From: Rhodopirellula baltica
GTDB taxonomy: Bacteria; Planctomycetota; Planctomycetia; Pirellulales; Pirellulaceae
Reading direction: 5' to 3'
DNA length: 64,000 nucleotides
Assembly (NCBI GenBank): GCA_002901265.1
Contig: PPHI01000044.1
Span: 1-64,000 of the forward strand
Of the stretch, positions 1 through 8,826 are shown one piece after another. The notes under the pieces were generated by a model. That model did no database searches and was not told where the DNA came from. It saw nothing but the letters and a program-made list of their open reading frames with translations. Every line of letters starts with the position of its first letter. Within the stretch, counting starts at the first letter, position 1. A program made the translations under genes and the position numbers.

Positions 1-1
1 C

Positions 2-97
2 CGTCCCACACAAATTACCGAAACGCTGAAGTCGCACGCGTTGCCCGCGGACGCACTGCGAGAGATCGATGACAAAGTGAAGTCGCTCTTTGCATAG
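2..97 (+). CDS. 3' end of an unidentified gene (partial)
   Basis: An open frame enters from the left edge and ends at TAG 95-97, giving 31 residues that end in DDKVKSLFA. The tail is charged and probably helical, and it has no recognisable motif. Too little remains to name the family. A strong stem-loop follows about 50 bp downstream, which supports this being a real gene end. The frame could still be chance, since only 96 bp are visible. Confidence 0.45.
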   Translation, partial: RPTQITETLKSHALPADALREIDDKVKSLFA

Positions 98-145
98 GCA
101 TGACGCCCCCCGCTGGAGTCTAGCCTTCAGGCGATTTTCGGGGCC

Positions 146-173
146 CTGCATGCGGCGATAATGCCGCATGCAG
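146..173 (+). terminator. Stem-loop after the first gene, possible terminator
   Basis: A perfect 11-bp inverted repeat, CTGCATGCGGC (146-156) and GCCGCATGCAG (163-173), encloses a 6-nt loop GATAAT. It lies about 50 bp after the stop of the partial gene. No T-run follows, so it is not a classic intrinsic terminator; it could be an RNA-stability hairpin or a palindromic protein site. The rest of the gap 98-475 shows no further gene that I can support. Confidence 0.45.
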
Positions 174-475
174 AACAGAACCACTCAACCGCTGGCTATC
201 GCCAAGGCGGCTCATGAGTGCAACCAAGCATTGCGAAGCCCGAAGCAGGGACTCATCGCTTCGTCCACTACGGCGCTGCCGTTGGGCAATTTTTTCTCTT
301 GAACCAGCGAAATCCTTGACTTCACCCCAGCACTGCCAGATGCGTTGCGACGATGCCTGGCAAAGCGGACTGCGCCCCGTAACCGTCCCGTCGCCGAAGC
401 TTGTCCCATGCTTTACAACTGTTGCTCAGCAGACTCGACGCGATTCCAACGACCACCGAAACTAGCGACCCAACG

Positions 476-1999
476 ATGACGATCGACGAATCACTTTTCC
501 AATCCGTTTGCAACACGGCGCGACAGGCTGCCTTGTTCCAATCGGCCGCCGACGCACTGGAATGGGACGAACGGACCGGGATGCCGCCAGAGGGCGGTGC
601 GTACCGCGCCGATCAGGTCAGCGCATTGCGCTCAACAGTGCACCGATTGCGGACTGACGCGGCTTACGGCGAACAGCTCGATCAACTTGCCGAACAGTCT
701 GGCGACCTGGATCCCGGAGGCGACACCGCAGCCACGATCCGTGAACTGCAACGCGATTTCCGCCGTGATCGCAAGCTACCGATCGAGCTTGTGTCGCGTC
801 TGAGCGCGATCACCGTTCGCGGCCAACAGGTCTGGGATCGCGCCCGCAAAGAAGATTCCTTTGCGATGTTCAAAGAGACGCTGAACGAGATCGTGACGCT
901 CAAACGTGAAGCTGGCGAGCGGATGGCAGAAGGCAGCGACAAAACGCCTTACGAGGCACTGCTCGATGAATACGAACCCGATGCCAAAATCGAATTGCTC
1001 GGACCTGTCTTCAGCAACCTGAAGACTCGGCTAAGCGAACTGATCGCCAAGGTCGCCGATGCTCCGATCCAACCGGACGTCACACCGCTGCAACGTGACT
1101 TTGCAATCGACGGACAACGGCGACTCAGTCGTGCGGTTGCAGAAGCGGTCGGGTTTGATTTCAACAGTGGTCGCCTGGACGAAACCAGCCATCCGTTTTG
1201 CACGACACTAGGTCCAAATGACTGCCGAATCTTAACCCGATACGAACGCAACTGGCTGCCCAGCGGTTTGTATGGGACGCTTCACGAAGCGGGGCACGGA
1301 CTTTATGAACAAGGTTTGCGAGCGGATTGGTTTGGATTGCCGCCGGGCAGCTTTGTTTCGCTAGGCATGCATGAATCACAATCACGTCTGTGGGAAAACC
1401 AAGTCGGACGAAGCCGCGCGTTTGTGACTTGGCTGGCTCCTCTGGTCAAGAAAACCTTTCCCGGCGTGATCGACGATTTGACCGATGATCAGTTTTATGG
1501 CGCGGTCAACCAGATCCGGCCCAGCTTGATTCGCGTCGAAGCAGACGAGGCGACGTATAACTTGCACATTCTGATTCGTTTTGAGCTGGAGCAAGCTTTG
1601 ATCGCTGGCGAGCTCGCCGTCGACGATTTGCCAGAAGCTTGGAATGCCCAATATCAATCCAGTCTTGGGATCACGCCGCCATCTGATGCCGACGGTGTGC
1701 TTCAAGACGTGCACTGGAGCGCTGGCCTGATCGGATACTTCCCCACCTATACGCTCGGAAATCTTGCCGCGGCGCAATTATTCGACGCCGCCTCGGAATC
1801 ACTAGGCAACATCGAAAGCCTGATCGAGAAAGCAGATTTTGCACCGATTCTGCAATGGCTGCGTGAAAACGTGCATTACCACGGGCGATGTTACTCCGGT
1901 GACCAGCTGGTCGAAAAGGCGACAGGAAAACCGCTTTCGTCCGAGCCACTGCTTCAGTACCTGACGAACAAACTGACGCCGCTTTACGGTCTTGGCTGA
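476..1999 (+). CDS. M32 family carboxypeptidase (thermostable carboxypeptidase Taq type)
   Basis: A 507-residue zinc metallocarboxypeptidase that removes C-terminal amino acids from peptides, expected in the cytoplasm. The family signature is clear: the zinc-binding HEXXH appears as LHEAGHGLYEQG (about residues 263-274), followed by MHESQSRLWENQVGR, where the family's downstream Glu ligand lies. The length matches the usual 500 or so residues. The frame stays open upstream to 401, but I chose the ATG at 476 (MTIDESLFQ) because the helical N-terminus of the family begins there and the extra 25 residues look non-coding. No good Shine-Dalgarno is visible. It lies outside the part of the inverted repeat contained in this window and is seen once. 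Confidence 0.93.
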   Translation: MTIDESLFQSVCNTARQAALFQSAADALEWDERTGMPPEGGAYRADQVSALRSTVHRLRTDAAYGEQLDQLAEQSGDLDPGGDTAATIRELQRDFRRDRKLPIELVSRLSAITVRGQQVWDRARKEDSFAMFKETLNEIVTLKREAGERMAEGSDKTPYEALLDEYEPDAKIELLGPVFSNLKTRLSELIAKVADAPIQPDVTPLQRDFAIDGQRRLSRAVAEAVGFDFNSGRLDETSHPFCTTLGPNDCRILTRYERNWLPSGLYGTLHEAGHGLYEQGLRADWFGLPPGSFVSLGMHESQSRLWENQVGRSRAFVTWLAPLVKKTFPGVIDDLTDDQFYGAVNQIRPSLIRVEADEATYNLHILIRFELEQALIAGELAVDDLPEAWNAQYQSSLGITPPSDADGVLQDVHWSAGLIGYFPTYTLGNLAAAQLFDAASESLGNIESLIEKADFAPILQWLRENVHYHGRCYSGDQLVEKATGKPLSSEPLLQYLTNKLTPLYGLG

Positions 2000-2088
2000 T
2001 CAACTGATTTCGACACGGGAACTGACCGCTGGTTCAACAAACCAGCATCGACGCCATTGGACGATTAAATTCGTCGCCAACCAAACCG

Positions 2089-3927
2089 ATGCCAAACGAA
2101 TCCAATCTTGATCCGAGCGATCCAAAGTCTTCGCCTAACGCAACTACCGGCCGTTCCAACCCAGGATCGTCCGAACCTGCAACAGGTGCGGCCCTGCGAG
2201 CATTCTTGCTGGTGTTCGTCTTTGGAATGATCCCCGTGATCTTTGTTCTCGTTTATTTGAACCTGACCAAAGAAATGGACGTGGTCCCACAGACTCCATC
2301 GATCGCGGAACCCCAACTCGCTGAGTCAACGAGCGGTCCCGCAACGGTATCAGTTCCGACACCCCAGTTGCCACCACTCAACTTGATCGACGTCACCGAC
2401 GAATGTGGCGTCTGGGTCGAACCTCAAACGCCGTCCAACTTATCCCGAAAAACCGCTCCTTCGCTTGGCTACGGTGTCGCGGTATTCGATTTTGATAACG
2501 ACGGACATCAAGATTTACTGTTCGCAAACCACGGTGCTTCATCGGCCAAGAGTGGTGCAACTTCCAGCGGGTGCCGCCTCTACCGAGGCAATGGCAAGTT
2601 TCAATTCGAAGATGTCACAAAGGCCACAGGCATGGATGCTCCCGGGGACGCCATCGGTGTCGCTGTTGGTGACTATGACAACGATGGAGACCGTGACGTC
2701 TACCTGACCGCATCGGGCGAAAACCGTTTGCTTCGAAACGACGACGGGGCCTTCCATGACGTCACAGTCGCAGCCAATTGTGCTGGCTCGACGCAGCACC
2801 TAAGCACCAGTGCGATGTTCGTCGACTATGACAACGATGGACGTTTGGATCTGTTCGTCTGCGGCGGTTCCAACCCAACCGATACCGAGAGCAACGAAAG
2901 CGGCGAGCGTCGTCGCGTCGTCTTGTTCCATAACGAGGGTGATGGCGTCTTCCAAGACGTCACCGAACAAGCAGGGTTGACAGTTTCCGCCGAACAGACG
3001 GATCAGCCACTTAGCGTTGCCATGGGCATCGTCGCCATTGACCTCAATCGCGATGGGACATTGGACTTGGTTGTAACGAACGACGGAGCCTCGTCGTACA
3101 TCTTTGAAAACCGAAGCGACGGTACGTTCACAGAGACTTCTGCGACCAGTGGAATTCAAGCCATGCAGCCTGAACCTGGAGTCAGGGCCTCTGGAGTCGA
3201 CGCTGCGATTTTTCGCGAAGACGGCACACTCGCACTGACGATCGCGAGTCCCGCGACGGGTTCCAAGTCGCTCTACATGCTTCCGCCACGTCGTGCGAAA
3301 TGGGTTGACGCAACTTCGTATACTGGATTCGACGCTTCCTCAGAACCGTCCGAATCGTATGGCATTCTGTTTTGTGACTTAGATCTCGATTGCCGGCCAG
3401 AGATCGTTTGCGTGAATGGCGGGGATCGATCGCCACAGGTGTTTTGGAACGCGGGCCGCGATGCCGAACACGAGCTGACGAATTTGCCATCTGAATCGAC
3501 AGGGCCTGCGTTTGCCGAAGCGATCGATGGCAGGACTGCGGCTTACGGTGACTTTGACGACGACGGTGACATGGATTTGGTGATCACGAATCACATTGGG
3601 ACGCCAAAGGTATTTCGAAATGACCAAGTATCCGAGAATCATTATTTGCGTTTCCGCTTAACTGGTACCCGGTGCAATCGTGATTCGATCGGTGCGATGG
3701 TTACTGTCATCGCTGATGGGAAGCGTCAAACACAGCTCGTCTCGCCAACACATGGATACCTCAGTCAATCGCAAGTCGAATTGAACTTTGGTTTGGGGCC
3801 TGCGACAAAAGTGGAGCGTGCCGAGGTCCAATGGCCCGGCGAAGAACCACAAGCGATCTCGATCGAAAGTGTTGACCGGCTATACGAGATCAAACAACCG
3901 AGCTCGCCAGCAGCTGACCGGTCGTAA
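2089..3927 (+). CDS. Membrane-anchored ASPIC/UnbV and FG-GAP (VCBS) repeat protein
   Basis: A 612-residue protein, probably exported and held by one N-terminal membrane segment (about residues 38-60, rich in F, V, L and I) after a polar, proline-rich start. The body carries several FG-GAP/VCBS blade motifs with calcium-binding DxDxDG-like loops: FDFDNDGHQDL, GDYDNDGDRDV, VDYDNDGRLDL, IDLNRDGTLDL and GDFDDDGDMDL. These predict a beta-propeller. The C-terminal 110 residues match the ASPIC/UnbV domain (TRCNRDSIGAMV, then HGYLSQSQ and LNFGLG). Such proteins (CRTAC1-like) are abundant in planctomycetes; their ligand is generally unknown. The left arm of the inverted repeat begins inside this gene at 2822, but only because the window cuts the partner copy. 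Confidence 0.9.
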   Translation: MPNESNLDPSDPKSSPNATTGRSNPGSSEPATGAALRAFLLVFVFGMIPVIFVLVYLNLTKEMDVVPQTPSIAEPQLAESTSGPATVSVPTPQLPPLNLIDVTDECGVWVEPQTPSNLSRKTAPSLGYGVAVFDFDNDGHQDLLFANHGASSAKSGATSSGCRLYRGNGKFQFEDVTKATGMDAPGDAIGVAVGDYDNDGDRDVYLTASGENRLLRNDDGAFHDVTVAANCAGSTQHLSTSAMFVDYDNDGRLDLFVCGGSNPTDTESNESGERRRVVLFHNEGDGVFQDVTEQAGLTVSAEQTDQPLSVAMGIVAIDLNRDGTLDLVVTNDGASSYIFENRSDGTFTETSATSGIQAMQPEPGVRASGVDAAIFREDGTLALTIASPATGSKSLYMLPPRRAKWVDATSYTGFDASSEPSESYGILFCDLDLDCRPEIVCVNGGDRSPQVFWNAGRDAEHELTNLPSESTGPAFAEAIDGRTAAYGDFDDDGDMDLVITNHIGTPKVFRNDQVSENHYLRFRLTGTRCNRDSIGAMVTVIADGKRQTQLVSPTHGYLSQSQVELNFGLGPATKVERAEVQWPGEEPQAISIESVDRLYEIKQPSSPAADRS

Positions 3928-4085
3928 GGCTTGTATCGAATCGAACGCTCGGATCCGAAATAGATTCAGCCGATTGCCCGGAAACCCACGCGGTGCCAAC
4001 TCGCATTTCCTCTGAATTAGGCAACCGATTCATTCACTTGCCCCCGTTGTTGCACGACTTTTAGGCAGCAAGGTCACCGTAGAAC

Positions 4086-4126
4086 CTACAGCCATTCGCT
4101 GGTGTGATGTCGCTCTCCGGCTGTAG
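4086..4126 (+). other. Imperfect stem-loop in the gap before the small exported protein
   Basis: The 377-bp gap 3928-4304 holds no supportable gene. It contains CTACAGCC (4086-4093) and GGCTGTAG (4119-4126), an 8-bp stem with a 25-nt loop that can be extended past a one-base bulge. No T-run follows, so it is a weak terminator for the ASPIC gene at best. No convincing sigma70 promoter was found in the gap. Confidence 0.3.
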
Positions 4127-4292
4127 CGGTTACACCCAATGTTGTGGCCAAGCTGGTTCCACAAGTGCTGGACGGGTGGGCTTCCGATAATTCTTGTCGA
4201 GTGGATGAAACTCCCCTTGGTTGAAAGGATTGACCAAGATTGCATCGGCCGCGGCAACACGTCGCGAGCCAATCGAAGCTTCGTAGGTCACG

Positions 4293-4297
4293 AGGAG
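4293..4297 (+). promoter_or_regulatory. Ribosome binding site AGGAG that decides a GTG start
   Basis: AGGAG lies 7 nt before GTG at 4305. It supports the GTG rather than the internal ATG at 4323 as the start of the small exported protein. Clear Shine-Dalgarno sites are scarce elsewhere in this window, so this one carries weight. Confidence 0.6.
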
Positions 4298-4304
4298 CGT
4301 ACCT

Positions 4305-5012
4305 GTGAGCCAATTGTCAAGGATGAAACCGCGCCGACGTGCTTTGGCGTTCAAGATCACGATTCTGTTGGGACTGATACCAACGATTAGTGGCGGGTGC
4401 TATTTCCCGCAAGTTGTACGTTCGACGTTTCAACCCTATCAAGATTTGGCTTTTCGATCGTCGCTCAAACGGCGTGCGATCAAAAAGTCCAAAGCGGTCT
4501 GGAAAGCATCCCATGAAGCGGCGCATGCGCATGACGCTTGCGTGAAAGACTTTCGCGAAGGATTCCAAGCCGCGTTTGTCGAAACCGCACTTGGCAACGA
4601 AGGTTGCCCACCACCGATTCCTGAACGCAAGCTTGGTAGTTGCGAAGCGATCACACACACGTATCCTGCCGCTGTGCCATGGTTCAACGGCTACCGAATC
4701 GGACATGCACAAGCTGTCGCGTGTGGAGTCGATCGCTGGCGATTCGCGCCACTGGATCCGCAATATGCGGCAAGCTGCTGCAGCAGTGTTCTGCCAGCGT
4801 CGCACGTTCAAGACAACGTGATCATTGACAAAGTCATCATCGATGACGCCTCAGTGCCGGGCGAGATTCCGATCACGGTTCATCCGCCGACGGTCGAAGA
4901 GGACACCGGTGTTCAACCGCCGTCGTGGGTTTATCTCGATCACGATCAAAACTCGGCGCCCGCCGAAAACAGTCAACCGAGTGGCCATCCGACGGGAATG
5001 GATTTCAACTAG
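4305..5012 (+). CDS. Small exported protein of unknown function, upstream of the polysaccharide export gene
   Basis: A 235-residue protein that I do not recognise. It begins with a basic stretch (MKPRRRALAF, if counted from the internal ATG), then a hydrophobic segment ending in ISGGC, which suggests a signal sequence and perhaps a lipid-modified Cys, although the lipobox is poor. The middle is rich in Ala and His with many charged residues; the last 70 residues are Pro-rich and look disordered. Several Cys are spread through the central region. It is followed after 96 bp by the Wza-like gene on the same strand, so the two may be cotranscribed and act at the envelope together. That link is inference from position only. 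Confidence 0.75.
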   Translation: MSQLSRMKPRRRALAFKITILLGLIPTISGGCYFPQVVRSTFQPYQDLAFRSSLKRRAIKKSKAVWKASHEAAHAHDACVKDFREGFQAAFVETALGNEGCPPPIPERKLGSCEAITHTYPAAVPWFNGYRIGHAQAVACGVDRWRFAPLDPQYAASCCSSVLPASHVQDNVIIDKVIIDDASVPGEIPITVHPPTVEEDTGVQPPSWVYLDHDQNSAPAENSQPSGHPTGMDFN

Positions 5013-5108
5013 ACGCTGGCTTTCAATTCGCAACTCCGCTTCGCCGACTTGACGAAGCATCGTAACTCCGACATTTTTGACAAACTGAGCATGGATGCTG
5101 GGACCGTC

Positions 5109-6464
5109 ATGTCAAAGACCAAAAAACAACTGGCTCGCTATTTCAGTTCCACAATCGTGATGGCACTGGCGCTGGTTTCCAGCGGATGCACAAGCGTGAT
5201 GACGCCAATGACCGGTACACCGGTGACGCAGCTTCCCAAAGAACTGCTGGGAGCGAGCCGAAGCGACTTGGTCCCGGTCCCGGTCGTCTTGTTGGCACGC
5301 AAACGCCCCGAGGAATATGTCATCCAGCAGGGTGATATCCTGGCCGTTTATATCCGCGGCATCCTCCCCTATTCTGATCCTGCAGCGGTTCCGCCGGCGC
5401 CTCCGGTAAACTTCAACACCTCGACAAGCGAGCTTCCGCCTTCAATCGGATTTCCGATTCCGGTTCAAGACCTTGGCGTGATCAATCTGCCATTGCTGCC
5501 GCCAATCGAAGTGGCTGGACTAACGTTGGAACAGATCCGCGAGAAAGTCTTGGCCGCGTACCTTGAACGCGAGATCATCCGGCCAACGGACGAAGTCCCA
5601 ATCATTTCGATCATGAAAGAACGGAGGAACGACATCTTAGTTCTCCGTAGTGAAACGAATATGTCCAGCACCAGCACCGGTGTAAGTGCGCGAAGCGATC
5701 AATCGTCCGCCGCCTACACTCTGGATTTGCCGTTTTACAAAAGCGATGTGTTGAACGCGCTGACGGAGTCTGGTGGACTTCCGGGTATCAACGAGAAGAA
5801 CGAAGTCGTCGTTTACCGCACGTCACGAATTTCAGCAGAAAACCGTCAAGCGATCATCGCGAAATTGATGAGCCCAGCCAGCTCGTGTAGCCCTGTCATG
5901 ACGGGTTATGACGTCGCAACGAGTACCGGTATCACGTTCGATGACTGCATGGCATGTTCCGATGGGATGGTCGAAGACTCCATCGTCACTCGCATCCCTC
6001 TGCGTATGCCTCCGGGACAGATTCCAGAACTCAGCTCGGCCGATATCGAATTGGAAGACGGCGATATCGTCATGGTGGAATCTCGCGAAACCGAAATGTT
6101 CTATACCGGCGGCCTGCTGGGTGGCGGGCAATATCTCATACCACGTGACTATGACTTAGATGTTTTGGGTGCACTCGCGATTGCAGGACAAGGCTTGGCA
6201 TCTCAATCGGCTGGCGGTGGCATGCGCAGCGGCCTTGGCGGTCCCAGCCCGTCACTGTTGTTTATCATTCGCAAAATGCCATGTGGCCGTACGTTCAACA
6301 TAATGGTTGACCTGCAACAGGCGATGAATGATTCCACACAAAACATCCTGGTTCAACCTGGTGACACGTTGATCTTGCGATACAAGGCCCATGAAGAATT
6401 GACCAACTTTAGTATCGGGACGTTCTTCACCTACGGCATTCGTCAGCTGTTCCAAAACAACTAG
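5109..6464 (+). CDS. Polysaccharide export protein, Wza-like (Poly_export and SLBB domains)
   Basis: An outer-membrane polysaccharide export protein of about 451 residues. Counted from ATG 5109, the N-terminus MSKTKKQLARYF is basic and leads through a hydrophobic core to SSGC, a lipoprotein-type signal. The Poly_export domain begins at EYVIQQGDILAVYIRG, the family's diagnostic entry motif. SLBB-like segments follow, including ELEDGDIVMVESRE with YTGGLLGGGQY, and NILVQPGDTLILRY near the end. The frame stays open to 5049, but the extra 20 residues would bury the signal peptide. No Wzc-type kinase, Wzx/Wzy protein or glycosyltransferase is adjacent, so the polymer it exports cannot be deduced here. 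Confidence 0.88.
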   Translation: MSKTKKQLARYFSSTIVMALALVSSGCTSVMTPMTGTPVTQLPKELLGASRSDLVPVPVVLLARKRPEEYVIQQGDILAVYIRGILPYSDPAAVPPAPPVNFNTSTSELPPSIGFPIPVQDLGVINLPLLPPIEVAGLTLEQIREKVLAAYLEREIIRPTDEVPIISIMKERRNDILVLRSETNMSSTSTGVSARSDQSSAAYTLDLPFYKSDVLNALTESGGLPGINEKNEVVVYRTSRISAENRQAIIAKLMSPASSCSPVMTGYDVATSTGITFDDCMACSDGMVEDSIVTRIPLRMPPGQIPELSSADIELEDGDIVMVESRETEMFYTGGLLGGGQYLIPRDYDLDVLGALAIAGQGLASQSAGGGMRSGLGGPSPSLLFIIRKMPCGRTFNIMVDLQQAMNDSTQNILVQPGDTLILRYKAHEELTNFSIGTFFTYGIRQLFQNN

Positions 6465-6601
6465 GCGACTGTTTTTGTCACTCCCAAGAGCATCGGGCAA
6501 TTCGACTCAGACGGATTGTCCGACTTTGGATTGACTTCGATTCCTTTCTGGAATTTCGGTTGAACAAATCTTTCTCCGCCGTTTCAAACAATTAGACGCG
6601 T

Positions 6602-8785
6602 TTGAAATGGCGGCGAACGCATCCGTCGTGCCGCCGCTTGGTAGATCCATGCAGCTGTGACCCGCGCGATTTGTCGACCACTTCTAACTCAACTCAATCA
6701 AAGCCTCGACCGCGCCGCCCCCGACTAAGTCAGTGGGTGATCGCGTTTGTCTTCACTTGCTTGATCGGCGTGTCGATCGCATTTGTCAATCGATCGACGT
6801 CGTTGCATCAAGCATCTAGCGAGCTGAAAGCTTCCGAACAGCACCTCACCGAAGTGAAAGAGCGGCTCCAAACCGCCGAGCGAGAACTTCGTGGGGCACA
6901 ACGTCAATTGTCACAAACAGATGATGTCGCTCGAACGCGAATCACAGAACTGTTTGGCAGCCAAGGGACGGTTTTCCAAATCCTTGCCAAGCAATCGGCT
7001 CCGCGTTCAGAATGGACATTTTTGCTTCGAGAGATTCGGCAAACGCTGAAACATTTCTTGGCCAGCGAGCGAAACCGGCAAGAATTGCCTTTTTATTTCG
7101 CGAGGGCGTTACTGTACCAAGGGCAACTGGAATTGATGCTTGGGTCGCTGGATGAATCGTCCCAGTCACTCAATAAGGCGGAACGACTTTCAAATTCGCT
7201 CGCTGACGGGAATGTCCACGCCGCAGCACTCAATTCTCTAGGCTGCGTTTCCGTTCAACGCGGTGACTTCTCCGCTGCGGAAAGCTGGTTGATCAAGGCC
7301 ACCGACCACTATGGAACCGAAGATGGTCCTCACACTGCGCAGGCAATTGCGTGGTGCAATCTAGGCCTTGTCCGGCAAGCGATGGACAAAGACGGTTCAG
7401 AAGACGTTCGCCGCTCAGTCAGACTGCTCGAATCCGGCAAGAACATCGCCGGAACCACCAGCACAAGTGAATTGGCGATCGACTTTCAGATGATCCTCGC
7501 CGAAATGCTTTGGCGACAAAAGCAAGCCAATGAATCTCATGCAGTTGTTTCGGCAACGATTGAAGACCTGCGTGAGCTGCTTCAACAGATGGATCACAAG
7601 GCTGTCAACAAACATCTTTTGGCACGAAACCGTGTAATCGAAGCGATCGGGTTCGCACAGAGGGATCTCGCGACAATTGCCCAAGCTTCCGACGCTGAGC
7701 CGACCGCCGTAGTCAATCCATCACCCTGGCAATGGCGTCGCTTAGTCGACAACGCAACCGATCTGGTTCCACTCGGTCAAAACGCGGCGGGAACGATGGT
7801 CGCTGAATTCGAACGTCAAAACGGTTTCGCGATCGGCTGGGGAATGTTCGACTGGACTCATGACGCGGCGGTCGAAATCGCATCCCATCTCGCTCGACAA
7901 TCACAGTTGGTGTTGGTGGCTGACAATTCCTACTCGCTCGACAAGGCTCGCGCAACCTTTCAAAACCATGGAATCTCAGTCGAAAACATACAGTTTCAAA
8001 TTACCGATTGCGAAACGCCGTGGTTCCGTGACTATGGCCCAATCGTTTCTCAAGATGCGTTTGGCACCTCCGTCTGGTTCGATTCGAAACTGACGCGTCC
8101 CGATCGCGACGACCGAATGGTTTTAGATGCATTACCGCAGCAGCTTCAACGCGACTGGAAAACCAGAGTGGTCGAAACCCCGATTCATCTGGAAGGCGGT
8201 ACGATTTTGACCAATGGAAACAATATCGTCATCGTTTCAAGCGACGTACTTGCGATCAACCAACGGTACGGGCTGGATGAGTCGTTTGTGCGAGATCAAA
8301 TCAAACGGATCACCGGCTGCGAACAGATTGTCTTCGTAGACACGCTGATAGGTGAGAAGACAAAGCATGTGGACTTATTTCTTTGTTTCACCGATTCGAA
8401 TACCGTCGTTGTTGGTCAATACGAAGACGGCTCAGATCCAAATGCAGCACTACTGGACCGAATCGCCACACAGCTTAGCCGTCTTGAAACAAATGAAGCA
8501 GCATTAAAAGTGGTGCGACTTCCGATGCCACGCCCGTTCGACGGCTGCTTTCCGACGTATACCAACGTGATCTTCGCGAACGGAGTCCTGCTCGTTCCGT
8601 CATACCAATCCGCATCGAATGATTCACTCGCAGATGCAATGACGACTTATCAAATGCTACTGCCCGATTGGGAAGTGATTCCGATCGACAGCACCTCGCT
8701 ATGCGTCAATGGCGGCGCCTTGCACTGCGTCGTTTCAAACCTTGGCCGTACCACCTACGCTCCGCTTGATCCATTGATGGAGTGA
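6602..8785 (+). CDS. Membrane-anchored TPR protein with agmatine/peptidylarginine deiminase domain
   Basis: A 727-residue fusion. Residues 45-62 form one membrane segment (WVIAFVFTCLIGVSIAFV), followed by a heptad-like coiled coil (about 70-110) and helical TPR-type repeats (about 130-330). From about residue 395 the sequence matches the agmatine deiminase/PAD fold: WFRDYGP (about 474-480), HLEGGTI, KHVDLF (about 588) and NGGALHC with the catalytic Cys near 709. All expected catalytic residues are present. The family deiminates guanidino groups, releasing ammonia; whether the substrate here is agmatine, arginine or protein arginine is open. The annotated start is a TTG with no ribosome binding site, so the true start is uncertain by up to about 40 residues. 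It converges on the NRPS gene with a 41-bp gap. Confidence 0.85.
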   Translation: MKWRRTHPSCRRLVDPCSCDPRDLSTTSNSTQSKPRPRRPRLSQWVIAFVFTCLIGVSIAFVNRSTSLHQASSELKASEQHLTEVKERLQTAERELRGAQRQLSQTDDVARTRITELFGSQGTVFQILAKQSAPRSEWTFLLREIRQTLKHFLASERNRQELPFYFARALLYQGQLELMLGSLDESSQSLNKAERLSNSLADGNVHAAALNSLGCVSVQRGDFSAAESWLIKATDHYGTEDGPHTAQAIAWCNLGLVRQAMDKDGSEDVRRSVRLLESGKNIAGTTSTSELAIDFQMILAEMLWRQKQANESHAVVSATIEDLRELLQQMDHKAVNKHLLARNRVIEAIGFAQRDLATIAQASDAEPTAVVNPSPWQWRRLVDNATDLVPLGQNAAGTMVAEFERQNGFAIGWGMFDWTHDAAVEIASHLARQSQLVLVADNSYSLDKARATFQNHGISVENIQFQITDCETPWFRDYGPIVSQDAFGTSVWFDSKLTRPDRDDRMVLDALPQQLQRDWKTRVVETPIHLEGGTILTNGNNIVIVSSDVLAINQRYGLDESFVRDQIKRITGCEQIVFVDTLIGEKTKHVDLFLCFTDSNTVVVGQYEDGSDPNAALLDRIATQLSRLETNEAALKVVRLPMPRPFDGCFPTYTNVIFANGVLLVPSYQSASNDSLADAMTTYQMLLPDWEVIPIDSTSLCVNGGALHCVVSNLGRTTYAPLDPLME

Positions 8786-8826
8786 CACGTGTTGGATCGA
8801 CTTAGTAACGTCTGCAGCTGACCACG

